In this document: in pieces, positions 29,032 through 37,467 of the stretch
How positions within the stretch are numbered: the first letter of the stretch is position 1
How the letters are laid out: each line of letters begins with the position of its first letter
NCBI RefSeq assembly: GCF_000427625.1
Contig: NZ_KE386569.1
Coordinates: 2,842,789-2,906,788, forward strand
Direction: 5' to 3'
From: Methylobacter luteus IMV-B-3098
GTDB taxonomy: Bacteria; Pseudomonadota; Gammaproteobacteria; Methylococcales; Methylomonadaceae
DNA length: 64,000 nucleotides
Position numbers and translations under genes: made by a program
The notes under the pieces: model-generated
Seen by the model: only the letters and a program-made list of their open reading frames with translations
Database searches by the model: none
What the model was told of the DNA's origin: nothing

Positions 29032-29840
29032 ATGCGCTGGTTTTCGCTGTCACGTATTCTAAAAATGATCTGCCGGCGGGGTTGGCTGCCGATAATCGGC
29101 ATGTTTATGCAGATTGGACCGGCTCAGGCGCACGGGCTGATTGAAGAAACAAGTAGAGCACGATTACCGGTAATATTCAGCGGGCTGTTGCTGGTTGCTC
29201 TCTGGTTAATCTATTGCATCGGAGCCCGGCGCGTGCGACCCACGGCAGGACGATGGCTGGCATTTCACGGAGCCGGTCTGGTGGCGGCCTTGATCACGTT
29301 CGGGCCGTTGGCGCCCTGGCTCGGAAGCGGCTCGGCCGCGCACATGATCCAGCATCTGTTGATTATGGCCGTGATCGCTCCGTTCTATGCGCTGGCGCGG
29401 CCATTGCCGCAATGGCTGGCGGCAATGGGGCGGACAGGCCGCTTTTGCATTTAAGCCGTTACCCGATCTGGGCAGGTGGCTTGCAGGGCGCCGTGATCTG
29501 GTTCTGGCATGCGCCAAAGTTTTATAACCTGGCGTTGGCCAATCCCGGATGGCATTTCGTCGAACATGCCGGCTTCGCCCTGGGTGCCGCCATATTCTGG
29601 TGGTCGGTATTGGCTCGACATAGCGCAGCGGCCTTGCCGGCCCTGCTGATCACATTCATGCACACGGGCATGCTCGGCGCGCTGCTGACTTTCGCGCAGA
29701 CGCCTTTATACGGCGACATGCTCGATCTTCAGGACCAGCAACTGGCCGGCCTGATCATGTGGGTGCCGGGCGGCCTGCCTTATCTGCTCGCCGGCGGCTG
29801 GTGCGGTCTGCGCTGGTTTCGGAAACATGCGCAGGCTTAA
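29032..29840 (+). pseudogene. ctaG: ctaG-like cytochrome oxidase assembly protein, frameshifted
   Basis: Two overlapping frames together give one protein of the caa3_CtaG membrane family, thought to help build the oxidase copper or haem centres. The first part runs MRWFSLSRILKM ... QHLLIMAVIAPFYALARPLP and then hits TAA at about 29454. The second part continues in another frame with LLHLSRYPIWAGGLQGAVIW and WVPGGLPYLLAGGWCGLRWF. Adding one G in the GGGG run at 29427-29430 restores a single protein of about 270 residues with several membrane helices. It could be a true loss or a sequencing slip. The 3' end overlaps the convergent cytochrome gene by 86 bases. It belongs with the adjacent oxidase operon. 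Confidence 0.8.
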
Positions 29841-31134
29841 GCCTCAACGCCTCGCGCAACGACGAAACCTCGCGCGCCGTGACGGTCGACGCGACATTAC
29901 CCCAGCTATTGCGGATAAAGCTCAGGACTTCGGCGATTTCAAGGTCGGATAGTTTTTGGGCAAAGCTGGGCATTTTTTCGGATTTCGACCTTTTTTGAGT
30001 CTGCGTGATCTCGCCGCCTTCCAGCGTCAGGTGGATCAGCGACGTAGGGTTTCGAGCAAGCACGGACGGATTGCCGGCCAGCCTCGGAAATTTGCGCGCT
30101 TCACCTTCACCGGTCGCCTTATGGCATTTGGCGCAGAACGACTGATAAATGCCGACGCCCGGCCGCTCGATTTCGCCGGTTACGATCGCCGACAGTTCTA
30201 TGCCCACGGCCGGCGCATCGGGCTCGTAGGAAGCTTTTTCGCTCCGGGGCGGCAAAGACTTCAGATAGTGGGCGATAGCCTTGAGATCCTGCTTGCGCAA
30301 ATACTTCGTGCTGTTCTCAATCACCTCCACCATGTTGCCGAAAACCACGCCCACATCGCTGTGGCCGGTTCCCAGAAAGTCAGCAATGGCTTTTTCCGGG
30401 AACCGGCCCAGCCCTGAAGCCGGCGCGCCGGTCAGATTGGCGGCAAACCAGTTATCGACGACCGCGCCGGTCAAATAGTCCGGAGAAGCTTCCGTGTAAC
30501 CTTTTTCCTGAAAGGCCAGGCCGCGCGGCGTGTGGCAGGCGCCGCAATGCCCCAGGGACTGTACCAGATACGCGCCCCGGTTCCATTCTGCATCGCGGTC
30601 CGGGCTCGGTTGATAGCGCTCGTGGTTGACGAAGAGCGCATCCCAGAGCAACAGCGTCCAGCGCTGATTGAACGGAAAAGGAAGCCGGGTTTCGGGCGGT
30701 CGATGTTTGACCGGCTTCACCTCTTTCATGAAATAGTCGTACAGGGCGCGGATATCATCGTCCGATATGGCTGTGAACGAAGCATAGGGCATGGCCGGAT
30801 ACAGGCGCTTGCCACCCATGGCGATGCCGTCCCTGAGCGCGCGGCTGAAATCCTCCAGCGTGTAGCGGCCGATACCGGTTTCAGGGTCCGGCGTGATGTT
30901 CGTCGAATAGATGATCCCGAAAGGCGAGTTGATCGGCAGGCCGCCGGCAAAAGGCGCGCCTTCCGTTCCTGCCGTATGGCAGGCCACGCAATCCCCTGCC
31001 CGGGCCAGGTAAGCGCCCCGGCTGATGGCCATGTCGGTTTGTGCCATGGCAAGGGCCGATAACAGTGCAGCACAGATACCGGTCGTGATTCTTACGATGC
31101 GCCATGCCATGGGGTTCAAAGCCAAGGGCTGCAT
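29755..31134 (-). CDS. Tri-haem c-type cytochrome of the oxidase operon
   Basis: A 459-residue protein, counted from the ATG at 31134 (the ATG at 31110 is equally possible), with an N-terminal signal sequence (GICAALLSALAMA). It has three haem motifs: CVACH at 49-53, CGACH at 197-201 and CAKCH at 334-338. The layout is that of the cytochrome c subunits of membrane alcohol or gluconate dehydrogenases. Here it is the last gene of a caa3-oxidase operon and could feed electrons to the oxidase. The last 25 residues (TSRRRADKAGRPAPT) are unlike the family and arise in the region antisense to ctaG. Confidence 0.82.
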   Translation of the reverse strand: MQPLALNPMAWRIVRITTGICAALLSALAMAQTDMAISRGAYLARAGDCVACHTAGTEGAPFAGGLPINSPFGIIYSTNITPDPETGIGRYTLEDFSRALRDGIAMGGKRLYPAMPYASFTAISDDDIRALYDYFMKEVKPVKHRPPETRLPFPFNQRWTLLLWDALFVNHERYQPSPDRDAEWNRGAYLVQSLGHCGACHTPRGLAFQEKGYTEASPDYLTGAVVDNWFAANLTGAPASGLGRFPEKAIADFLGTGHSDVGVVFGNMVEVIENSTKYLRKQDLKAIAHYLKSLPPRSEKASYEPDAPAVGIELSAIVTGEIERPGVGIYQSFCAKCHKATGEGEARKFPRLAGNPSVLARNPTSLIHLTLEGGEITQTQKRSKSEKMPSFAQKLSDLEIAEVLSFIRNSWGNVASTVTAREVSSLREALRLKPAHVSETSADRTSRRRADKAGRPAPT

Positions 31135-31535
31135 GGCGACACCAGCAAGACTGCGCAAGCCGTGAACAGTACCGCCATGGTGAAGATGAAGCTCGACATG
31201 GCGCTCAATTTTGCCAAAAATTGGGTTCGATCGTCACGCTCTTCCAATAATGGCGCATGTGTTTGTCGGCACAAGGTCCAGGCCATGAATCCCGAGAGCA
31301 GGGCTACTGCCAGGCAAACGCCGCTGATCACGACCAGCATGATTGGCAATCCCTGCCAGAGCGGCTCGGGCAGCGGCGCTTGCTGGGGAAAGCAGGCATG
31401 GGCGGCCAGCGGCTCGCTCAACGACAGCTGCGCTATCCAGGCGGCCGGTGCGCCGAACAGCGCCACTAGCAGACGCGGAGCGCTTACCCGGTCAGGTCGT
31501 TTGAATGAGGCTGAGGGATTAGCGTCGGCGAACAT
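31116..31535 (-). CDS. Small membrane protein of the oxidase operon (unrecognised)
   Basis: A 139-residue protein with three to four hydrophobic helices (about 22-40, 62-85, 112-132). I do not recognise a family. It lies between coxC and the tri-haem cytochrome, 8 bases after coxC and overlapping the cytochrome start, so it is certainly cotranscribed. A small accessory or subunit-IV-like role in the oxidase complex is a reasonable guess only. Cysteines at ACFPQQ, LCRQTH, ACAV and SPCSP are scattered rather than metal-motif-like. Confidence 0.6.
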   Translation of the reverse strand: MFADANPSASFKRPDRVSAPRLLVALFGAPAAWIAQLSLSEPLAAHACFPQQAPLPEPLWQGLPIMLVVISGVCLAVALLSGFMAWTLCRQTHAPLLEERDDRTQFLAKLSAMSSFIFTMAVLFTACAVLLVSPCSPWL

Positions 31536-31543
31536 GGCATCTC

Positions 31544-32143
31544 CTAAAAAAGGTAGGGCGTCAGGTACAGCGTGGTAAAGACGAACAGCCAGACCACGTC
31601 GACGAAATGCCAGTAAACGCCGCCAATCGTGACAGCGGCATAACGCCGGTCATCAAAATAGCCGAGCGCGGTCCAGAGCAGCAACAGCAGCAGGATCACC
31701 AGCCCGACGGCGACATGCAGCAGGTGAAAGCCCGTGATCGTGAAGTACAGCGAATCATACAGGTTTGTGGTCATGTCGTAGGACTTATGACTCCATTCCC
31801 TGAACTGAATCAGCACAAAGCCGGCACCCAGCAGGATAGCTACGGCCATCGATGCCAGGCTCCACTGCAATTGCCTGCGCCGGATGCAGCGCTCGCTGGC
31901 CCAGACAAAACCGCTGCTGGCCAGCAGGATTACCGTGTTCAGGCTGGCTATGCCCAAAGGCGGCAGGCCTTCCGGCGGCCAGTGCTGCTGTGTCTGCGAG
32001 GCCAGATAGAAGTAGGAAAACAGCAGATACCCGAACAGCGCGCCCTCGGTCACGATCAGGGCCAGCAGTCCCCACCAGCCGCCGGCGCGTTTGCCTTCAC
32101 TGCCGACCGGCAGCGGCCGGTCCAGTTGCATCACCTCAGACAT
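31544..32143 (-). CDS. coxC: Cytochrome c oxidase subunit III
   Basis: A 199-residue membrane protein with about five helices. WGLLALIVTEGALFGYLLFSYFYLA near the start and HVAVGLVILLLLL and YWHFVDVVWLFVFTTLYL at the end are subunit III signatures. The ATG at 32143 is preceded by AAAGGAG and overlaps the coxA end by 8 bases. Short subunit III of this type is typical for caa3 oxidases. Confidence 0.9.
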   Translation of the reverse strand: MSEVMQLDRPLPVGSEGKRAGGWWGLLALIVTEGALFGYLLFSYFYLASQTQQHWPPEGLPPLGIASLNTVILLASSGFVWASERCIRRRQLQWSLASMAVAILLGAGFVLIQFREWSHKSYDMTTNLYDSLYFTITGFHLLHVAVGLVILLLLLLWTALGYFDDRRYAAVTIGGVYWHFVDVVWLFVFTTLYLTPYLF

Positions 32144-34127
32144 GGGCGACTCCTTTGTCGGTTTTAATGGCGGGCACGCGCTGCGCCAGCGCCTTGCTCG
32201 GCCACAACCAGGCAATCAGCGACAGGCTGGATGCCATCACCATCAGGCCGGTAAAATCCCAGGCATGCAGCAGCATGCCGGCAAAAACCAGACTGCTGAA
32301 CAGCCCGAGAAAGAACGGCGCATAGGAATCGTCAGGCATTTTCAGAATGACGTCCGGCCTGGCGTCGAGCGGCGTCGTGCCCAGCGTTTCGCGCCCTTCC
32401 ATGAGCAGATAGCCGGTTTCGAGACTGGAGCGGCCGTAGCCTTCGTCCACCCAGTCTTCCCATAAAGGATGGCGGCTGGCAATGATGGGAATGACCGCGA
32501 AATTGTAAGCCGGCGGCGGCGAAGGCGTGGCCCACTCCAGCGTCGGCGCGGCCCAGGGATTTTCCGCCGCCAGGGCGCCGCGCCTCAGACTGACGACGAC
32601 GTTGACCAGAAACAGCAGCAGGCCGGCGGCGAACACGAACGCGCCTACCGATGTGATCAGATTGACCGTATTCCAGCCCATGTTGGGCGCATAGGTATAG
32701 ATGCGCCGGGGCATGCCCAGCAGGCCGGCGATGTGCATCGGGAAGAAGCCTGCATTAAAGCCGATGAACATGACCCAGAAACTCCATTTCCCCAGCGTTT
32801 CGCTCATCATGCGGCCGAAGAATTTGGGAAACCAGTAATAGATGCCGCCCACGACCGGGAACACATTGATGCCGAGCAGGACGTAATGCAAGTGCGCGAC
32901 CACGAAATAGGTCTCGTTGAGCTGAAAATCCAGCGGCACGGCCGCAACCATAACGCCTGAGAGTCCGCCTATCACGAACAGCAGCACGAAACCGGCGAAA
33001 AACAGGAATGGCGTATTGAAAACCGGGCGGCCCAGCCAAATCGTCGCGATCCATGCGAACACGGCGACGGCGCTGGGGATCGAGATGACCATGCTGGTCG
33101 CGCCGAAGAACGACAGCGCCAGCGACGGCAGGCCCGTGGCGAACATGTGATGAATCCAGACCCCGAAACCGAGCAGCATGGTCGCCATCGTGGATAGGGC
33201 GACAGGGGCGTAACCGACCAGCGGTCGGCGGCAGAACGTGGGCAGCGCGTCCGACACGATGCCCATGGCCGGCAGCACGACCGCGTAAACCCACGGATGC
33301 CCGAACATCCAGAACAGGTGCTGCCACAGCAGCGGCTTGCCGCCGTTCACGACATCGAAGAAGTGCGTGCCGAATTGCCGGTCCAGCCAGAGCATAAAAA
33401 AGGCCAGACTGACGACGGGAATGGCGAACACATTGGCGACCGACGCCGTCAGCGTGCCCCAGACCAGGATCGGCACGCGGTCGATCGACATGCCGGGCGT
33501 GCGCATGCGGAACAGCGTGACGATGAAATTGATCGAGCCGACCGTCGTCGAGATGCCCAGCAGCACCATGCCCAGCGCGTAGACATCGATGTTGGGGCCG
33601 GTGTTGTACAGGCGATCCGTCAGCGGCACGTAATTGAACCAGCCGTCGTTCGGTGCCTGACCCAGCGGAAAGCTGGCGTACAGGAAGAGGCCCGCGAACA
33701 GGAACAGCCAGTACGATAACGCGTTGAGGCGCGGGAACGCCATGTCCCGCGAGCCGAGCATCAGCGGCCATAAATAATTGGAAAAGCCCGACAATACCGG
33801 CAGCGCGTACAGAAAAATCATCGTCACGCCGTGCATCGTGAACAGCTGACTGTACTGCTCCGGCGTCAGCAGTGTCTGGTCCGGGCGCGCCAGTTGCAGG
33901 CGCATGATTAGCGCCTCGATGCCGCCCAGCAGCAAAAACAGGAAGGCCGTGACCAGATAACGCAGGCCGATGGTTTTATGATCCACCGTCGACAGCCAGC
34001 CGCGCCAGCCGGGCGGCGTTTCCCATAAACTGGCCAGGCGTATTTCGGCGTCCGATCCGCGCGGGGCGCAGCCCACCTCGGGTACGCGGATGAGGGAGCT
34101 GTCGGCGCTATCTGTCATGGCGTGCAT
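32136..34127 (-). CDS. coxA: caa3-type cytochrome c oxidase subunit I with altered proton channels
   Basis: A 663-residue haem-copper oxidase core subunit. Haem a ligands His99 and His414, haem a3 ligand His412, CuB ligands His277, His326 and His327, and cross-link Tyr281 are present (HPWVY, WIHHMF, AHLHYV). Compared with A-type enzymes, the helix-VI Glu of HPEVY is Trp279, and the K-channel Lys of PTGxK is Ala355 (PSAVAVFAW). The D-channel entrance Asp is kept (Asp128 in SRDMAFPRLN). There is no YS pair replacing the Glu, as A2 enzymes have. A C-terminal extension of about 110 residues carries two extra hydrophobic helices. Oxygen reduction is likely; proton pumping is doubtful. Confidence 0.9.
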   Translation of the reverse strand: MHAMTDSADSSLIRVPEVGCAPRGSDAEIRLASLWETPPGWRGWLSTVDHKTIGLRYLVTAFLFLLLGGIEALIMRLQLARPDQTLLTPEQYSQLFTMHGVTMIFLYALPVLSGFSNYLWPLMLGSRDMAFPRLNALSYWLFLFAGLFLYASFPLGQAPNDGWFNYVPLTDRLYNTGPNIDVYALGMVLLGISTTVGSINFIVTLFRMRTPGMSIDRVPILVWGTLTASVANVFAIPVVSLAFFMLWLDRQFGTHFFDVVNGGKPLLWQHLFWMFGHPWVYAVVLPAMGIVSDALPTFCRRPLVGYAPVALSTMATMLLGFGVWIHHMFATGLPSLALSFFGATSMVISIPSAVAVFAWIATIWLGRPVFNTPFLFFAGFVLLFVIGGLSGVMVAAVPLDFQLNETYFVVAHLHYVLLGINVFPVVGGIYYWFPKFFGRMMSETLGKWSFWVMFIGFNAGFFPMHIAGLLGMPRRIYTYAPNMGWNTVNLITSVGAFVFAAGLLLFLVNVVVSLRRGALAAENPWAAPTLEWATPSPPPAYNFAVIPIIASRHPLWEDWVDEGYGRSSLETGYLLMEGRETLGTTPLDARPDVILKMPDDSYAPFFLGLFSSLVFAGMLLHAWDFTGLMVMASSLSLIAWLWPSKALAQRVPAIKTDKGVAHV

Positions 34128-34129
34128 CC

Positions 34130-35098
34130 TTAATCAAGTGTCGATAAAAAGGCCGACAGCGAGGCCATCTCGGCCGGCGACAAGACCATGCTGGGCATGC
34201 GTGCTCCCGGCTTGAGTTCCTGGGCATGGGCGATCCATTGTTTCTGTTGCTCTGGCGTATTGACGAACGTTCCGCCCGCAATCAGGCGGCGCGATTTCAG
34301 GTGCGTCAGATCGGGCGCATGAGCGCCCACGGCCTCGGTGCCGCGTATCGAATGGCAACCCGAACAATGATCCATAAATGTTTTCCTGCCGGCATCGATA
34401 TCGCTTGCAGATGACAGAACAGCTGGTTTGCGTTGAGCGGCTTGCCACTGCCGGAATTCGGCGGGACTTTGCGCAACCACTTCCAATGCCATGTGCGCAT
34501 GCTGAAGCCCGCAGTACTGCGTGCATTCGCCGCGGTAGATGCCTGGGATGTCGGCCTGTAGCCATTGCCGGTTGATCAGGCCCGGAATCATCTGCGTTTT
34601 GCCGGCCAGCACGGGGACCCAGAAGGCGTGTATGACATCGGCGCTTTTCAGCTTGACCAGGACGGGCACGCCGACCGGGATGTGTATTTCATTGGCCGTT
34701 ACAAAATTGAGCCTCGGGTCATCATGTTCATACTCGACCTTCCACCACCAGTCGTAACCGGTAATGGTCAGAGTCAGCGCCGGAGGCTGCGGCGGCTTGG
34801 TTATTGCGTTTAACGTGAGCAGGGCGTAGACGGCCATGCCGAACAATAGGAAGGTCGAGATGCCGGTGCCGATATAAATCCACCGCAGCCCGTTATCGTC
34901 ATTATCAATCTTGCCGGTGTCCGGCTGGCGTTTATGCACAAGCGCCGCGATCAGGAGTGCTGCAACGATAAGAAAAACCATGGCCACAATCGATGCAAAC
35001 ACCCAGCCCAGATGCAGCGTCGGCGTTGAGGCCGGGCCATAGCTGTGCAGGAAATAGTTGAGCGGCGCGATTTCCTCTTCTGGCAGGGCGATGCTCAT
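34130..35098 (-). CDS. coxB: Cytochrome c oxidase subunit II fused to cytochrome c
   Basis: A 322-residue subunit with two membrane helices (about 30-53 and 73-95) and a periplasmic CuA domain. Ligands His157, Cys192, Cys196, His200 and Met203 are all present (GECTQYCGLQHAHM). A C-terminal cytochrome c domain carries CSGCH at 245-249. The fusion defines a caa3-type oxidase. It heads the operon coxB-coxA-coxC-membrane protein-tri-haem cytochrome, with 2-8 base spacings. No clear Shine-Dalgarno precedes the ATG. Confidence 0.92.
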   Translation of the reverse strand: MSIALPEEEIAPLNYFLHSYGPASTPTLHLGWVFASIVAMVFLIVAALLIAALVHKRQPDTGKIDNDDNGLRWIYIGTGISTFLLFGMAVYALLTLNAITKPPQPPALTLTITGYDWWWKVEYEHDDPRLNFVTANEIHIPVGVPVLVKLKSADVIHAFWVPVLAGKTQMIPGLINRQWLQADIPGIYRGECTQYCGLQHAHMALEVVAQSPAEFRQWQAAQRKPAVLSSASDIDAGRKTFMDHCSGCHSIRGTEAVGAHAPDLTHLKSRRLIAGGTFVNTPEQQKQWIAHAQELKPGARMPSMVLSPAEMASLSAFLSTLD

Positions 35099-35173
35099 GG
35101 CTGGGCGCGCGGCTCAGGTTCGGTGCTTCAGTCGTCTTTGTGCAAAACGGCGCGGCTGACCTGGAAGATTGTT

Positions 35174-35260
35174 CATGTTTATCACTCCGTTGTTAAAGCC
35201 ATCAATCTGTGTTTTAAGACCATAACTCGGTCCTCGCGTTCCGGCTGGGTGATAAACATG
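35174..35260. promoter_or_regulatory. 12-bp perfect inverted repeat upstream of coxB
   Basis: CATGTTTATCAC at 35174-35185 and GTGATAAACATG at 35249-35260 are exact inverted copies separated by 63 bases. They lie in the 242-base gap upstream of the oxidase operon and downstream of the ThDP enzyme gene. They could be paired operator half-sites or the arms of a long stem-loop. Nothing else recognisable lies in this gap. Confidence 0.45.
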
Positions 35261-35340
35261 CACCGATTATGAGCGTTTCAGAAGAGGGTATGCGATACGT
35301 GCCCTACATGATTCATTCCCTCCACTCAACGGCCGCTCAT

Positions 35341-37107
35341 TTAATTCAGAATCTGCTTCACGGAGGCGCTCAGGATACCGGCCGAATCCGGATCGCCCTG
35401 CAGAATTGCCGAGGCATAAGCTTTAGCCTGCTTGAAGGTGATATGCGGCGGCAGGGGCGGCACGTCGGGATCGGCATAGGCTTCCAGCACGACCGGGCGA
35501 TCGGCGCTGAGCGCGCGCTCCCAGGCATCGGCCAGTTGTTCCGGCTGGTCGACGCGTATGCCCATCAGGCCAATCAACTCGGCCAGGCGCGCGTAGGGGA
35601 AATCGGGCAGGTCCTGGGAGGCTTCGAACTTGGGATCGCCGACCATGGCGCGCTGTTCCCATGTCACCTGGTTCAGGTCGCGGTTGTTCAGGACCATCAC
35701 GATCAGGCGCGGGTCGCTCCAGCGCTGCCAGTATTTGCCGATCGTGATCAGTTCGTTCATGCCCAGCATTTGCATGGCGCCGTCGCCGACCAGCGCGACG
35801 GTCACGCGATCGGGATGAGCGAATTTGGCCGCCATCGCATAAGGCACGCCGCCGCCCATGGTCGCAAGTCCTCCCGACAGCGAGGCCATCATGCCGCGCC
35901 GGATTTTCAGGTTGCGCGCGTACCAGTTCGTGACGGAACCCGAGTCGCAGGTCAGTATGCAATGATCGGGCAGGCGCGGCGACAGTTCTGAAAAGACGCG
36001 TTGCGGATTGATCGGATTAGCCGATTCCATGGCCCGATCCTCCAGCGTTTCCCACCATTCCTCAACATTTTTTTCGATGCGGTTGCGCCAGCTTCGGTCT
36101 TCTTTCCTGTGCAGCAGCGGAATCAGCAATCTGAGCGTTTCGGCACTGTCGCCGACCAGATTCACTTCCATCGGGTAGCGGATGCTGAGCATGCGGCCGT
36201 TGATGTCGATCTGCACGCCGCGCGCCTGGCCTTCCTCGGGCAGGAATTCGGAATAGGGGAAACTCGACCCGACCATCAGCAGCGTGTCGCAGTCGGTCAT
36301 CATCTCGTAGCTGGGCCGGGTGCCCAACAGGCCGATGGAGCCGGTCACATAAGGGATGTCATCGGGCACGGCGGCCTTGCCCAGCAGCGCCTTGGCAATG
36401 CCGGCCCCGAGCAGGTCGGCCACCTCGATGATCTCGGCCGTGGCGTGCAGCGCGCCGGCGCCGACCAGCATCGCGACTTTTTCGCCGGCGTTCAGGATGT
36501 CGGCGGCATGCTGCAATTCCTCGGCTTGCGGCACGGTGCGCGGGGCCTGATAGCCGATGCCCGAATAGACGGTGCCATGCTCGCGCGGCGGCTTTTCGGC
36601 GTCCATTTCCTGGATGTCGTTAGGAATGATGAGGCAGCAGACGCTGCGTTCCGACTGGGCGATGCGCATGGCGCGGTCGACCATGTGGCGTATCTGCGCC
36701 GGCGTCGACACCATATGCACATATTCATGCGCGACATCCTTGAACAACGACACGAGGTCGACTTCCTGCTGGTAATTGGCGCCCAGGGCGGTGCGCTTCT
36801 GCTGGCCGACGATCGCGACCACGGGCTGATGATCGAGCTTGGCGTCATACAACCCGTTCAGCAGATGAATCGCGCCGGGACCCGAGGTAGCGACGCAGAT
36901 GCCGACTTCGCCAGTGAATTTGGCGTGCGCGCAGGCCATGAAGGCGGCGGTCTCTTCGTGCCGCACCTGGATAAAATCCATCCAGTCCGAAGCCCGGTTC
37001 AGCGCCCCGAACACGCCGTTAATGCCGTCGCCGGGATAGCCGAAGATGCGTTTGACGCCCCATTCGGACAAACGGCGCAATAAAAAATCGCTGACGTTTT
37101 CTTTCAT
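35341..37107 (-). CDS. Thiamine-diphosphate-dependent enzyme (PoxB / acetolactate synthase family)
   Basis: A 588-residue three-domain ThDP enzyme. The activating Glu lies in RHEETAAFMACAHAKFTG, followed by SGPGAIHLLNGLYDAKLD. The ThDP/Mg site is GDGAMQMLGMNELITI through to MVLNNRDLNQV. The N-terminus (IFGYPGDGINGVFGAL) resembles the pyruvate oxidase branch, but substrate residues do not let me choose between pyruvate oxidase, acetolactate synthase or another decarboxylase. The ATG at 37107 overlaps the stop of the metallothionein gene (ATGA), so translation is coupled. Likely cytoplasmic or membrane-peripheral like PoxB. Confidence 0.85.
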   Translation of the reverse strand: MKENVSDFLLRRLSEWGVKRIFGYPGDGINGVFGALNRASDWMDFIQVRHEETAAFMACAHAKFTGEVGICVATSGPGAIHLLNGLYDAKLDHQPVVAIVGQQKRTALGANYQQEVDLVSLFKDVAHEYVHMVSTPAQIRHMVDRAMRIAQSERSVCCLIIPNDIQEMDAEKPPREHGTVYSGIGYQAPRTVPQAEELQHAADILNAGEKVAMLVGAGALHATAEIIEVADLLGAGIAKALLGKAAVPDDIPYVTGSIGLLGTRPSYEMMTDCDTLLMVGSSFPYSEFLPEEGQARGVQIDINGRMLSIRYPMEVNLVGDSAETLRLLIPLLHRKEDRSWRNRIEKNVEEWWETLEDRAMESANPINPQRVFSELSPRLPDHCILTCDSGSVTNWYARNLKIRRGMMASLSGGLATMGGGVPYAMAAKFAHPDRVTVALVGDGAMQMLGMNELITIGKYWQRWSDPRLIVMVLNNRDLNQVTWEQRAMVGDPKFEASQDLPDFPYARLAELIGLMGIRVDQPEQLADAWERALSADRPVVLEAYADPDVPPLPPHITFKQAKAYASAILQGDPDSAGILSASVKQILN

Positions 37108-37292
37108 GTCCTGGCCTCTGTATGGGTTTTGCATTCGGCATGCCCGCAGGTGCAGATATCCTCGCCGACGATGTTTTCGCAAAAGTCGCTGCAGTATTTC
37201 TCGCCCGGCCGCGCCGGACAGTGGCAGCCGGGGTGGGCGCATTTTGGGGGGGTGTCTTTATTGGGCTGGTCGTCTTTCTTGGTCGTGATCAT
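37104..37292 (-). CDS. Bacterial metallothionein
   Basis: A 62-residue cytoplasmic metal-binding protein. Eight cysteines (18, 23, 25, 34, 38, 47, 49, 54) and His20, 24, 51 follow the SmtA/BmtA pattern: CAHPGCHCPARPGEKYCS, then CTCGHAEC. It would sequester Zn, Cu or Cd in thiolate clusters. The ATG at 37292 is chosen because AGGAGAACGAC precedes it; a longer frame adds only a charged N-terminus. Its stop overlaps the ThDP enzyme ATG by 4 bases, an unexpected partnership. A zinc-finger reading is less likely because the Cys spacing matches metallothionein throughout. Confidence 0.85.
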   Translation of the reverse strand: MITTKKDDQPNKDTPPKCAHPGCHCPARPGEKYCSDFCENIVGEDICTCGHAECKTHTEART

Positions 37293-37467
37293 GTCGTTCT
37301 CCTGATCGTTTTTCTTCCTGGCTATCTTACGCACCGACTATTCACAGTATGTTCGCTAGCGAGCTTAAACAAATATTTTTTATCTGGCATGCGACTGGGC
37401 GGCTGATAGAATGTTTCGGGATGGACTTTAAATATAAAAACTGCCGCTTACGAGAGAGGAAAAAGTC

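Noticed and set aside
36001-37083. 360-codon open frame antisense to the ThDP enzyme
   Set aside because: Shadow of a conserved gene in GC-rich third positions.
37104-37292. Reading the Cys-rich peptide as a zinc-finger regulator
   Set aside because: The spacing of all eight cysteines and the histidines follows the SmtA/BmtA metallothionein pattern.
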